Part shown: piece after piece, positions 25,765-34,451 of the stretch
Layout: every line of letters begins with the position of its first letter
Numbering within the stretch: the first letter of the stretch is position 1
From: Pseudoalteromonas sp. R3
Lineage (GTDB): Bacteria; Pseudomonadota; Gammaproteobacteria; Enterobacterales; Alteromonadaceae
Direction: 5' to 3'
Assembly (NCBI RefSeq): GCF_004014715.1
Contig: NZ_CP034834.1
Coordinates: 1,264,533 to 1,328,532 of the forward strand
Length of the DNA: 64,000 bases
Made by a program: the position numbers and the translations under genes
The notes under the pieces: generated by a model
The model's database searches: none
What the model saw: the letters and a program-made list of their open reading frames with translations, nothing else
Told to the model about the DNA's origin: nothing

Positions 25765-27711
25765 TGCGTTGTGTACAATGGCTGCCAGGTCGGGAAGTGA
25801 AACGGGTTTTAGTAACACCTGGCTGACCGGGTAAGAGAGCAGGGCGTCTGGGTCGGGTTCACTGCCACTAACCACCACCAGCTTAGCTGAGCTTTGGCGC
25901 TTATGAACAGCCTCAACCAGCGCCAGTCCGGAGCCATCGGGTAAATTTAAATCTAGCATTACCACATTAAAGTCAGCGTGTTTGTCCAGCTCGCTCAGGC
26001 CCTCAGCGCAGCTGCCGGCAGCAACGACTTCACACTCTAATGACTCCAGCAAGAGCTTCATTAAGTTGCGCGCATCCGGGTCGTCTTCAACTAGTAAAAT
26101 CCGCTTGCTCTTGGCGTTTGGATCGCCGTGCTGTGAGGTGAGCATGTTTTGTGCAGGCTGGGCGGATAAATAATCCTTTAAGCAGGATTCAAGCCGAGTA
26201 AGGTTAATGGGTTTGGTCAGGGTATCGTTAAAGCCGAGGGCTTTAAGGGTGTCCAGATTACTTTTCTGAGCTGCGGCGGTTAGTGAGATAATGGGTGTAC
26301 TAATACCCTGAGCGCGCAGTTTAACAATGGCGTCTTTGCCGTTTAATACTGGCATGTGTAAGTCCATGAACACCAGGTCAAAGTCCGCATCAGCGTGAGT
26401 GAGTAAATCACAGGCAACTTTGCCATTTTCCGCATAGCTGACGTTGGCACCGGTGGCTGTAATGAGTTGCCCCAGCAACTGGCGAATTTCGGGCAAATCT
26501 TCAACGATGAGTACCTTGCCGGATAAATCGGTTACCCTGGCCGAAGGTCGGTTCACAGTGGTACCGAGCAGATCTAGCTGGCCAAGTTGTCCGGAACATC
26601 GGCCCGGCTCGATGGTAAAGCTGAAGGTACTGCCGCTGCCCACGCTTGATTCAACCTGTAAACTCCCACCAAGCAGGCGGATCAGGGCTGAGCTGATGGC
26701 CAGTCCAAGGCCGGCGCCTTCCTCAGAGCGCGTGGTACTGTCCTGCACCTGCTCAAAGGGCTTAAAAATATGTGCCAATTTATCCTGAGGAATACCAATG
26801 CCGGTATCTTCAATCGCAAAACAGAGTTTGCCTTCAGCTGCTGGCCGTACCTCAATTGAAACTTGCCCACTTGGCGTGAATTTTATGGCGTTGTAAACCA
26901 GGTTTATTAACACCTGCTTCAGCCGTTTTTCATCGGACTCGATATAGGCGGGTAAGGGCGCGTCGGTGTGAATTGCAAACTGAATGCTCTTTTTATCCGC
27001 AGCCATGGAAAACAGGCTGTGCAGATCGGCAAGCAATGAGGCCAGGCAGATCTCGCTGGGCTCAACTTGCAGGCTGTTGGCGTTGATTTTCGACAAATCC
27101 AGTACGTCATTAAGCAGATTTAGCAAATGCTGGCTGTTATTGTGAATGATAGACAGCTCTGGTTTGATATTGTCCAGCTCGCTGCGGGTCAGTAACAGAT
27201 CGGTATAGCCCATGATAGAGGTCAGGGGAGTGCGCAACTCATGACTCAGGTGCGCCAGAAAGCGGTCCTTGGCGCGGCTGGTGGCCTGTGCCCGCAGCCG
27301 CTCCAGGCGCTCACTTTCAAGCTCCCGACGGGACAGAGCATAGCGGATCGCGCGGATAAAGCGTGGGCTGCTGATCTCAGATTTAAGCAAGAAATCTTGC
27401 GCACCCAGTGCTAAGGCGTCGGCGTCCAATACCTCGTCGGCCTGACCTGTGAGCATCATAAATGAGGTATTGATGGGCAGCGCTTTGGCGGCTTCAAGAA
27501 TGGTCAGGCCGGTATGTTTGCCAAGCTGATGGTCGAGCAGGCAAAGATCGAATTGATCAGACTCAAGTGCCTGAAGCACTTCATCGAATTCACTGAGCCA
27601 GGTGACTTCAAACTGATAGTTTGGTATTTGCTGTAAGTAATCCAGTGCCAGTATATAGTCGTCTTCATCATCCTCTACCAGCAGTAGCTTGACCACCTGC
27701 GCATGTTGCAT
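25762..27711 (-). CDS. Hybrid histidine kinase: receiver - kinase - receiver - receiver
   Basis: 649 residues, no membrane segment, so a cytoplasmic signalling hub. Domains: REC1 (about 9-125, phosphoacceptor in DLCLLDHQLGK), DHp (about 150-215, AHLSHELRTPLTSIMGY), HATPase (about 250-375; N box NLVYNAIKFT, G boxes DTGIGIP and GAGLGLAIS), REC2 (about 395-515, FDLVFMDLHMPV) and REC3 (about 535-645, NVVMLDLNLPDG). An N-terminal receiver followed by a kinase suggests it is itself a target of an upstream kinase, probably the CHASE3 kinase in the same operon. It starts 9 bases downstream of the Rcp1-like gene. Confidence 0.92.
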   Translation of the reverse strand: MQHAQVVKLLLVEDDEDDYILALDYLQQIPNYQFEVTWLSEFDEVLQALESDQFDLCLLDHQLGKHTGLTILEAAKALPINTSFMMLTGQADEVLDADALALGAQDFLLKSEISSPRFIRAIRYALSRRELESERLERLRAQATSRAKDRFLAHLSHELRTPLTSIMGYTDLLLTRSELDNIKPELSIIHNNSQHLLNLLNDVLDLSKINANSLQVEPSEICLASLLADLHSLFSMAADKKSIQFAIHTDAPLPAYIESDEKRLKQVLINLVYNAIKFTPSGQVSIEVRPAAEGKLCFAIEDTGIGIPQDKLAHIFKPFEQVQDSTTRSEEGAGLGLAISSALIRLLGGSLQVESSVGSGSTFSFTIEPGRCSGQLGQLDLLGTTVNRPSARVTDLSGKVLIVEDLPEIRQLLGQLITATGANVSYAENGKVACDLLTHADADFDLVFMDLHMPVLNGKDAIVKLRAQGISTPIISLTAAAQKSNLDTLKALGFNDTLTKPINLTRLESCLKDYLSAQPAQNMLTSQHGDPNAKSKRILLVEDDPDARNLMKLLLESLECEVVAAGSCAEGLSELDKHADFNVVMLDLNLPDGSGLALVEAVHKRQSSAKLVVVSGSEPDPDALLSYPVSQVLLKPVSLPDLAAIVHNA

Positions 27712-27720
27712 CTTTCCCTC

Positions 27721-28167
27721 CTAAGGTAATTCGACGATTTCGATCCAATACTTGCCCAGCTGACGCATCAGCTCCACCAGGCCATCAAAGTTCACGGGTT
27801 TGGAGATGTACGACGCGGCGCCAAGGTCATATCCTCTGAGTTTGTCTTCTTCTTCCTTAGAGGTAGTGAGGATCACCACCGGAATTGAGCGCAGCGTTGG
27901 GTCGCTCTTAATTTTGTGCAGCGCCTCACGGCCATCCATGCGTGGCATGTTCAAATCCAGCAGGATAATACTGGGCCGGGGGTGTTTGGTTTTGTCTTCG
28001 AACGGCGGCTCATTGTTAAGATACGCCAGCAGCTCAACACCATCTTGCACAAAGTTCAGGTTGTTTAACACCCGGCTTTCCTGCAGGGCGTCCTGAGTCA
28101 GCAAACGATCATCTTCATCGTCGTCTGCCATCAAAATATTAATGCGTCTGGTTGATAAGCTGCTCAT
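27721..28167 (-). CDS. Single-domain response regulator, Rcp1-like
   Basis: 148 residues, one receiver domain only. The acidic pair is in MADDDEDDRLLT, the phosphoacceptor in IILLDLNMPRMDG, and the conserved Thr/Lys in VVILTTSKEEED and SYISKPVNFDG. Its loop lengths match the Rcp1 subgroup that pairs with phytochrome- or CHASE3-type kinases. Its start overlaps the end of the CHASE3 kinase gene by about 29 bases, so the two are translationally coupled. It probably shuttles phosphate between the kinase and the hybrid protein downstream. Confidence 0.92.
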   Translation of the reverse strand: MSSLSTRRINILMADDDEDDRLLTQDALQESRVLNNLNFVQDGVELLAYLNNEPPFEDKTKHPRPSIILLDLNMPRMDGREALHKIKSDPTLRSIPVVILTTSKEEEDKLRGYDLGAASYISKPVNFDGLVELMRQLGKYWIEIVELP

Positions 28168-29662
28168 CGGCGGTGTCCTTTAATGTGAGAGTGGAAGCAA
28201 GGTCGGGTATCAGGATCCGAAAAGTGGTGCCCTGGCCTTCAATACTGTGTGCGCTGATCTGTCCGCCATGGCGCTCAACAATGCGACGGCACACGGCAAG
28301 ACCAATGCCTGTCCCTTCATAAGATTTGCGGGTATGCAGGCGCTGAAACGGCGTAAAAATTTTCTCATTGTATTCGGCGGCAAAGCCAATACCATTGTCG
28401 GTGATGTCAATTTCCAGCCAGTCACACTCAATGTCTTCAAGTAACTTGCTGGGAGCGGCGGTTTTGCTCATGGTAATGACAATTTGTGGCGGCACGCCTT
28501 CGCGGCGGAATTTAATGGCGTTAGATAACAAGTTTAAAAACAACTGGTGAAGCTGTATTGGGTCGCCTTCAATGGTCGGTAATGGGTCAACCTGAATGCG
28601 GGCATTGGCGTCGCTGATGGTTATCTCCAGGTCATCCAGCACAGTCTCTATGAGTGGATTAAGTGCGACGTCTTCGAAATCCTTTCCTTTGGTCGTCACT
28701 CTGGATAAGGAGAGCAGATCGGTGATTAGTACCGACATCCGCTTGGCTGCGTTGTCCATTCTGGACAGGTAATCTTTACCTTTGTCATCCAGCAGCGCTT
28801 CGTAATTGGCCTTGATGCGATCAGAAAACGCGCGAATTTTTCGAAGTGGCTCCTGTAAGTCATGAGAAGCGATAAACGCAAAGTCTTCGAGCTCGCGATT
28901 GCTGCGGGTCAGTTCATCCGCGTAAAGCTCCAGTGCCTGAGTACGCTCTTTTACTTTGTCTTCGAGTTGCTCATTGTAGCGTTCCAGCTGCTCTTTTGAG
29001 CGACGCACACTGTGCAGGTGCTTAATTAAAAACACCAAAAACAGGGTGCTGATCAGGGTGCTTAATACTGTGAACCAGATCAGGTTGTCTTTTGCGGTTT
29101 CCCGTGCCTGCGTCAGGCGCGCCATCAGCAGATTTCTGATCTCGGTTTCTTCTGCCATGATGGTGGCGTACAGGGTGCGTAAGTCAATCCCGGTACTTCG
29201 CACATCGTCCAGCATCCTGTGTGGTTCAAGCTGCTCATTGTCCCTAGCCTGCGCTACACTAGCAGACAGTGATTCAAATTTAATCTGAGCATGCTGAATG
29301 TAACGTTCCAGGCGCCGCTGCTGAGGGGGGCTTTCCGAACGGATCGTCTGAGCCTTGCTCAGGCTATGTTCAAATTTTTTCAGTGCAATCTGATAAGGAG
29401 CCAGATCGCTTTCGCGCTGGGAAATGAGATAACCTCGTTGTCCGGATTCGGCATTCAGAATGTCAATGTGCAGCTGATCGACCCTAAGCATGACTTCGCC
29501 GGTATTTTGCAAACTTTGTTGAATTCGGGCGATTTCGTCGGTGTTTCTTAATCCCAAAGAGGCCACTAATATAACTCCAGCCAGGATCAGCAGCGGGATT
29601 AGCCACACCATATTCTGCATACGGCGGGAGTAATTAAATGCGCGCACTGTAGCTCCCGTCAA
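28139..29662 (-). CDS. Membrane histidine kinase with CHASE3 sensor domain
   Basis: 507 residues. TM1 is at about 17-38; the periplasmic CHASE3 domain (about 40-180) has the diagnostic LNAESGQRGYLISQRESDL; TM2 is at about 188-208. A coiled coil (QLERYNEQLEDKVKERTQAL) leads to the DHp helix with ASHDLQEPLRKIRAFSDRI. The ATPase domain carries NLLSNAIKFRREG, DNGIGFAAE and GTGIGLAV. This is the phytochrome-like kinase subclass that signals to Rcp1-type receivers, and such a receiver gene overlaps its 3' end. The signal is unknown. Its first codons overlap the stop of the small DHp-like gene at 29659. Confidence 0.93.
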   Translation of the reverse strand: MTGATVRAFNYSRRMQNMVWLIPLLILAGVILVASLGLRNTDEIARIQQSLQNTGEVMLRVDQLHIDILNAESGQRGYLISQRESDLAPYQIALKKFEHSLSKAQTIRSESPPQQRRLERYIQHAQIKFESLSASVAQARDNEQLEPHRMLDDVRSTGIDLRTLYATIMAEETEIRNLLMARLTQARETAKDNLIWFTVLSTLISTLFLVFLIKHLHSVRRSKEQLERYNEQLEDKVKERTQALELYADELTRSNRELEDFAFIASHDLQEPLRKIRAFSDRIKANYEALLDDKGKDYLSRMDNAAKRMSVLITDLLSLSRVTTKGKDFEDVALNPLIETVLDDLEITISDANARIQVDPLPTIEGDPIQLHQLFLNLLSNAIKFRREGVPPQIVITMSKTAAPSKLLEDIECDWLEIDITDNGIGFAAEYNEKIFTPFQRLHTRKSYEGTGIGLAVCRRIVERHGGQISAHSIEGQGTTFRILIPDLASTLTLKDTADEQLINQTH

Positions 29663-29859
29663 TCTTGCGTCATCAAGGTTTGGAGCAATTCGCTACACGC
29701 CTTGCTGGCTTTAATGATATCGTCGGCTGATTGCTGAATCTCAGCTTCTGAACCTGGCTTCTGGCTTAGGATCTTAATCAATTCTGCGTGCATAGAAATA
29801 TGGTTGAGTGGCTTTCTGGCATCATGAATGAGCGTTGCTATATCAGGCTTGTCTGTCAT
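29659..29859 (-). CDS. 66-residue isolated kinase DHp-like (HisKA) protein
   Basis: The sequence LIHDARKPLNHISMHAELIK is a histidine-kinase H-box with an apparent phosphoacceptor His, followed by a second helix (AEIQQSADDIIKASKACSEL) as in the two-helix DHp hairpin. There is no ATP-binding domain, and the frame is closed by its own start and a stop that overlaps the next gene, so this is not a truncated neighbour. It could be a phosphotransfer element, a dimerisation partner or an inhibitor of the kinases in this operon. GGGGGAAAG lies before the ATG. I know no named family for it. Confidence 0.7.
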   Translation of the reverse strand: MTDKPDIATLIHDARKPLNHISMHAELIKILSQKPGSEAEIQQSADDIIKASKACSELLQTLMTQD

Positions 29860-29873
29860 CTTTCCCCCTCGCT

Positions 29874-31259
29874 TTACTTTGTTTCTTCAGGTGTTGATTG
29901 CTCATACGCATTCAGGCGGTTGTACAGTGTTTTAGTGCTGATCCCCAGCATTTTTGCGGCCAGAGTTTTATTGCCATCGACCGACTCCAGAGTCTGGTAA
30001 ATCAGTTTTCGCTCGACCTCTTCAATGGTTTCTCCGACTTTAACCGGCGCGGACAGGGTTGTGGCAGATGTGGCTGGTGCCTGAGATGGAGCTTGAACGT
30101 CAGGCTCCTGAGCACTCGCGAATGGTGAGCTGACAATCTCATCTATCATCAGTGTGGTTGTATCGGGATCTGCCATAATAAATGCGCGATGAATACAGTG
30201 TTTCAGCTCTCGAATATTGCCTGGCCAGCTGTGTGCAGCCAGTACAGCATGAGCCTGCTCGGTGAGTTGATATTGTGTTTTGTATTCTTCATTGAGCTGG
30301 TGGACAAAAAACTCACTCAGCAGCGGTATATCCTGAGGACGTGCCCGCAGCGGTGGGATTTCAATGGGGAAGACGGCAAGGCGAAAATAAATGTCTTCGC
30401 GCAGTACGTTTTTTTGCGCGATTTCGGCCAGCGTCCGGTTGGTGGCAGATACCACACGACAATTGACCTCTATGGGCTTAGCCCCTCCCACCCGGGTAAT
30501 GGTTTGCGTTTCCAGTGCCCTGAGCAGGTTAGGCTGCATTTCAATGGGCATTTCTGTGACTTCATCCAGGAATAATGTGCCATTTTGTGCCAGCTCAAAT
30601 ACGCCTTTCTTTTGGTTGATTGCGCCGGTAAAGGCGCCTTTTTCATGACCAAATAATTCGCTGCCGATCAGATCTTTGGCAATCGCGCCACAGTTCACAG
30701 ATACTTGATCACCGCTGCACTGGCTGGCATTGTGGATGGCCTTAGCAACGACTTCTTTACCTGACCCACTTTCTCCCATTAACAATACGTTGGCATTGGT
30801 TTTAGCGACCCGATCTATCATAGTAACCAGCTTTTTCATGGCGGGCGAGTGGCCGATCAAGCAGCCAAAATGACGCTCAAAGGGATCGGTTTGGGTATGA
30901 TGAGTGGCGGACTTTTTGTTTAATACGCGCTTCACGTCATCGGCTTCAATGGGCTTGGTCAGGTAATTGATTTGCTCGTCGCACATGCTGGCCAGTGCTG
31001 CTTTGACCGAAGGGTGGCCTGTTATCAGGGTAATTTGTGCTGATAATTTAAGGCTACGTATGTGATCTATGAGATGTAAGCCACTGCCATCGGGGAGCAT
31101 AAAGTCGAGGAACAGGTGGTCAAAGCGCATATCAGTAAGCCACTGTTTTGCTTCGTCAATACTGCCTGCGGTGTATACATCACAGCCTATAAATTCAATG
31201 ATCCGAGCGGCGATAGTCGTAAATTCATGGTCATCATCAACCAGCAGAACGGTCTTCAT
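29874..31259 (-). CDS. Sigma-54-dependent response regulator (NtrC family)
   Basis: 461 residues. Receiver (1-115; VDDDHEF, phosphoacceptor in LFLDFMLPDG), sigma-54 activator AAA+ domain (about 140-375) with Walker A GESGSGKE, the sigma-54 contact loop ELFGHEKGAFTGA and Walker B GTLFLDEVTEMP, then a Fis-type HTH (about 415-455; LAAKMLGISTKTLYNRL). It activates sigma-54 promoters when phosphorylated, probably by a kinase of this operon. It is the first gene of the phosphorelay group, lying 12 bases downstream of the phosphatase/kinase fusion gene. Confidence 0.94.
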   Translation of the reverse strand: MKTVLLVDDDHEFTTIAARIIEFIGCDVYTAGSIDEAKQWLTDMRFDHLFLDFMLPDGSGLHLIDHIRSLKLSAQITLITGHPSVKAALASMCDEQINYLTKPIEADDVKRVLNKKSATHHTQTDPFERHFGCLIGHSPAMKKLVTMIDRVAKTNANVLLMGESGSGKEVVAKAIHNASQCSGDQVSVNCGAIAKDLIGSELFGHEKGAFTGAINQKKGVFELAQNGTLFLDEVTEMPIEMQPNLLRALETQTITRVGGAKPIEVNCRVVSATNRTLAEIAQKNVLREDIYFRLAVFPIEIPPLRARPQDIPLLSEFFVHQLNEEYKTQYQLTEQAHAVLAAHSWPGNIRELKHCIHRAFIMADPDTTTLMIDEIVSSPFASAQEPDVQAPSQAPATSATTLSAPVKVGETIEEVERKLIYQTLESVDGNKTLAAKMLGISTKTLYNRLNAYEQSTPEETK

Positions 31260-31271
31260 TCGGGATCCTTG

Positions 31272-32906
31272 TTAGTTTGAATGTGTCGACTCTGAAGCCA
31301 TGATCCACAAGGAAGCCTGATTCACTTCAATGTTAAGGCTGTCGGCACTTTTTACTTCACCATCAATACTATACTGTATTTGCTCTGAGTCTGCGTGTAA
31401 AGTGACTTGCTTGCAGTGGGCGTGTGAAACGGCACTTTCCTGTGCTGCTTTACCAGATACGCCGGTGGCGATTAGCTGTGCCACACTCAGCGCACGAGAT
31501 GCAGACTCTGGCTCATGACGGATCAGCGTTAGATCCAGCAAGCCATCCTGATAATCTGGTTCACCACCTCCTTGCGCCAGCACTGTGGTTATGGGAGCTG
31601 CGTTGGCGACCACCAGACTGGCAATATCCAAGCTTTGTTCTGGCTGATTATCTGTGCGCAATGTTACGTGTTGTTTATGTCCATCAGAGAGTGCATTGAT
31701 AAAGCCACTGATGTAGGCCAGCTGGCCACTGCGATTTTTTTCGCTGCGATTGGCGTGCTCAATCATTTGTGCCTCAAATCCAAAGGCGGCAACCAACAGG
31801 CCCGTCTCGCCGTTGCAGGTCATGGTATCTATTTGTATGTGATGTTCACTCAAAAGCACGTCACAGGCACTGCTGACAGGATCAACTTTACTGCGTATCC
31901 CCAGCAGTACGTGTGCCAGCGCATTGGCTGTGCCAAGCGGAATAAAGCCCAATTTACATTCACTGTTTACCAGCGCATGAGCAACGGCGGTCAGCGTACC
32001 ATCACCGCCACAGGCAATCAGGCGCTCTGTGTCTTGACTTAGCTTAGCGGCCAGCGCTGCAACGTCTGTGTCCTGTTCGGTAAAGTGCAGAACAAGCGTA
32101 TACTGGCTGCACAGCAGGCCAATCACCTGGTTGTCGTATAAGTGCCACTTTCCGCCACCCGAAACAGGGTTGATGATTATCGGCAGGCGTACGCTTGGGG
32201 CTTCATGCACGCGATGCATGAGCGAGCTAAGACGGCGGTGTTGGTAACGATTTAAGCGCGCTGTCTGGCGTTTGCCATTGATAAATTGCATGGCATCATC
32301 CACGGATAAGGATGGGTCCTGCAGCATCAGGTAAGCAGCAACGACAAATACTGAGCGGCCACGTCCCAGCGCACAATGGACGACTACTTTCTTGTTGAGC
32401 TGATGCATCACGGTAATCCAGTTCAGCGCATGTCGCAATTGGGTTTCACTGGGAGTTTGATGGTCCAAAATGGGTATATTCAGGTAGTACAAGCCTTGCT
32501 CTTCGGCAGACCAGTTCAGGCCGTCGAATTCGGCAGTAACATCCAGTATTGCTTCAACTTGTTTGGATTGCAGCATGGGGATATCACTGGGAAACAAACG
32601 ACAGGCTAAAAACAAGTTGTCTTTCACTTCTTGTACCGGTGGCACACTGTCCTGGTATCGTTGCCAGGCATTATAGAGCTGCGCCCCTATAAAATAGGGT
32701 AGCAGCAATACTTTGATATAAAATGGTACTTGCCCCGTGGTGCGTTTACGGAACAGTTCTGGTCTGTCTAGCGCATAAGCTACGTAGACGCAGGCAATAG
32801 ACGCACTGAGCCAGATAGATGGCAAAAGCATCAAGTTGTTCAGGTTCAATATGATTAGTGGCAGGGTAAACAGCAGTAAAACAAGATAGTAGTGCGCTGT
32901 GCTCAT
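31272..32906 (-). CDS. Fusion of dual-specificity phosphatase and diacylglycerol/lipid kinase domains
   Basis: 544 residues from the ATG at 32906 (TAGGAG upstream). Two or three membrane helices (about 1-85) are followed by a dual-specificity phosphatase domain (about 95-225) with the active-site loop VHCALGRGRSVF, then a diacylglycerol kinase catalytic domain (about 230-540) with NPVSGGGKW and the nucleotide loop CGGDGTLTAVAHAL. It could phosphorylate a membrane lipid and remove phosphate from a lipid or protein at the inner membrane. The combination suggests control of a lipid phosphate cycle. Its stop is 12 bases from the sigma-54 regulator, so it may be cotranscribed with the signalling operon. 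Confidence 0.88.
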   Translation of the reverse strand: MSTAHYYLVLLLFTLPLIILNLNNLMLLPSIWLSASIACVYVAYALDRPELFRKRTTGQVPFYIKVLLLPYFIGAQLYNAWQRYQDSVPPVQEVKDNLFLACRLFPSDIPMLQSKQVEAILDVTAEFDGLNWSAEEQGLYYLNIPILDHQTPSETQLRHALNWITVMHQLNKKVVVHCALGRGRSVFVVAAYLMLQDPSLSVDDAMQFINGKRQTARLNRYQHRRLSSLMHRVHEAPSVRLPIIINPVSGGGKWHLYDNQVIGLLCSQYTLVLHFTEQDTDVAALAAKLSQDTERLIACGGDGTLTAVAHALVNSECKLGFIPLGTANALAHVLLGIRSKVDPVSSACDVLLSEHHIQIDTMTCNGETGLLVAAFGFEAQMIEHANRSEKNRSGQLAYISGFINALSDGHKQHVTLRTDNQPEQSLDIASLVVANAAPITTVLAQGGGEPDYQDGLLDLTLIRHEPESASRALSVAQLIATGVSGKAAQESAVSHAHCKQVTLHADSEQIQYSIDGEVKSADSLNIEVNQASLWIMASESTHSN

Positions 32907-33079
32907 GAATACTCCTAATGTGAGAGACTGATAGACACTATTCAATTTTCATTCCGCTTTGCAGGCCCTTAAAACAGCGTCTCCAGACTTCAGCGTAGGA
33001 GGGTTTTACAGAGTATGTAAAATTTACCGGCCTGATTATGAATTAATTGCTTGATTCTGATCATTAAGAACAGGGCAAT

Positions 33080-33958
33080 TTAGTTGGTGAAATATTCATG
33101 AAGAAAATCAAGCATAGTGCGCAATCTCGTTGGCATAAACTCGGTATGCTTATAGAGCGCGTACATCGGCAGTGTATGACCTTGCCTGTCTTCAAATAAT
33201 TTAATGAGCGTGCCTTCTGCCAGGTGTGTATCAACCATCCAGCTCGGCATGGCTGCAACGCCTAACCCTGAAAGGGCTAATTTAACAATCATTTCCGGAC
33301 TGTCAGATCTGATATATTCATTAACAGTGTAGTGTTTGTTATCTAACTGCCAGATATTAGAGGGATTACTGAGAGCATAGGTGATGCATCGATGGGTTAA
33401 AAGTGATTCGGGGGTAGATGGCGTGCCATTCAGCTTTAGATATTGAGGCGCTGCGAAGTAGCAAGCATCGTGGTCCAGCAACTTCTTTGCCTTAAGCCCC
33501 GAGTCTTTTAGCGCTGAAGCCCGGATTGCAATGTCTACGTCCTCATTTATCAGGTCTACATGCTGATCGCTTACACTTACATCCAGAGTCACTTTAGGGT
33601 AGCGGTGCATAAACTCACAAAGCGGATCTGCCAGACGCTGCGTTGCGAAAGCACTGGGTGCAGAGATTTTAATATGGCCACTGATCTGTGTTTGTTCATC
33701 ACGGATCTGGTGCTCTATTTCGCTCATAGTGTCGAGCAGCGATTGGCTGTATTTAAGGTATGTCTTTCCTGATGTGGTTAGTGCAATAGCGCGAGATGTT
33801 CTGTGAAACAGGGTAAAGCCAAGGTGCTGCTCAAGCCAGGCAATTTTTTTGCTTACCGCACTTTGAGTCATATTGAGCGCATTTGCTGTGTGGGTAAAGC
33901 TTCCTCTTTTAGCCACTTCAGTAAATAGCCTAATACAGGTCAGTTTGTCCATGGTCAT
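33080..33958 (-). CDS. LysR-family transcriptional regulator
   Basis: 292 residues: N-terminal winged HTH (MDKLTCIRLFTEVAKRGSFT, NMTQSAVSKKIAWLEQHLG) and a type-2 periplasmic-binding-like effector domain (about 90-290; HIKISAPSAFATQRL). It belongs to the CrgA/DsdC-like subgroup with HRTSRAIALT after the HTH. It is divergent from the DoxX-like gene at 34054, and the short intergenic region contains a palindrome at its own start codon (33957-33971), suggesting regulation of both. The start may be the ATG two codons downstream (MDKLTC). Confidence 0.9.
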   Translation of the reverse strand: MTMDKLTCIRLFTEVAKRGSFTHTANALNMTQSAVSKKIAWLEQHLGFTLFHRTSRAIALTTSGKTYLKYSQSLLDTMSEIEHQIRDEQTQISGHIKISAPSAFATQRLADPLCEFMHRYPKVTLDVSVSDQHVDLINEDVDIAIRASALKDSGLKAKKLLDHDACYFAAPQYLKLNGTPSTPESLLTHRCITYALSNPSNIWQLDNKHYTVNEYIRSDSPEMIVKLALSGLGVAAMPSWMVDTHLAEGTLIKLFEDRQGHTLPMYALYKHTEFMPTRLRTMLDFLHEYFTN

Positions 33959-33971
33959 TCCATTTTGGAAT
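33957..33971. promoter_or_regulatory. Palindrome at the LysR start, candidate operator
   Basis: ATTCC-ATTTT-GGAAT, 5-bp arms around a 5-base centre, overlaps the LysR start codon and faces the divergent DoxX-like gene. A further ATTGGAATGC half-site lies near 34007-34016. This is inferred to be a LysR binding site. Confidence 0.35.
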
Positions 33972-34053
33972 ACATTCTAGGTAAACAATACTATTCATTG
34001 AGTTTAATTGGAATGCTTTAATGCTCCTCCTTAGCCCTATTAGGAGGATATTG

Positions 34054-34407
34054 ATGGTTATAATTGCTACTTTGCTGGCTGTTTTCTTTACTCTGGCTGG
34101 CTCTCAAAAGATTTTTGCCTGGAGCGCTGGTGTGTTCAAAATACAAAGTGAATTTTTCAGGCGATACGGGCTTGGCAGAAGGCACATGTATGGGATCGGT
34201 ATCATTGAATCGGCCGCTGCCGGATTGCTAGCCTTTGCTATAATCGCTGAACAAGAAAAAGCTTTGCAGCTTGGCTCGGTCCTAATACTACTGACCTCTG
34301 TTGGTGCATGTTACTTCCACTTCAAATATGACACATTCAAAGACGCCATTGCTGCGATACTAACCGGGTGCGGTTCAGTTTCCCTGCTCGTTTGTGGGTT
34401 ACTGTAG
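34054..34407 (+). CDS. DoxX-like membrane protein
   Basis: 117 residues from the ATG at 34054, where AGGAGG is well spaced; an earlier in-frame ATG at 34021 lacks a site. Four hydrophobic segments with TLAGSQKIFAW near the start and ESAAAGLLAFAI in the second helix follow the DoxX/DoxD-like pattern. The family is tied to quinone or thiosulfate metabolism in some members, but most are uncharacterised. It is probably controlled by the divergent LysR. Confidence 0.8.
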   Translation: MVIIATLLAVFFTLAGSQKIFAWSAGVFKIQSEFFRRYGLGRRHMYGIGIIESAAAGLLAFAIIAEQEKALQLGSVLILLTSVGACYFHFKYDTFKDAIAAILTGCGSVSLLVCGLL

Positions 34408-34412
34408 TTCGC

Positions 34413-34439
34413 TAATGGGCGCCATGATGGAGCCCATTA
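34413..34439. terminator. Hairpin between convergent DoxX-like and TPR genes
   Basis: Stem TAATGGGC/GCCCATTA with an 11-base loop; a short AT-rich stretch follows on the plus strand. Confidence 0.65.
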
Positions 34440-34451
34440 TTATTGATGACT

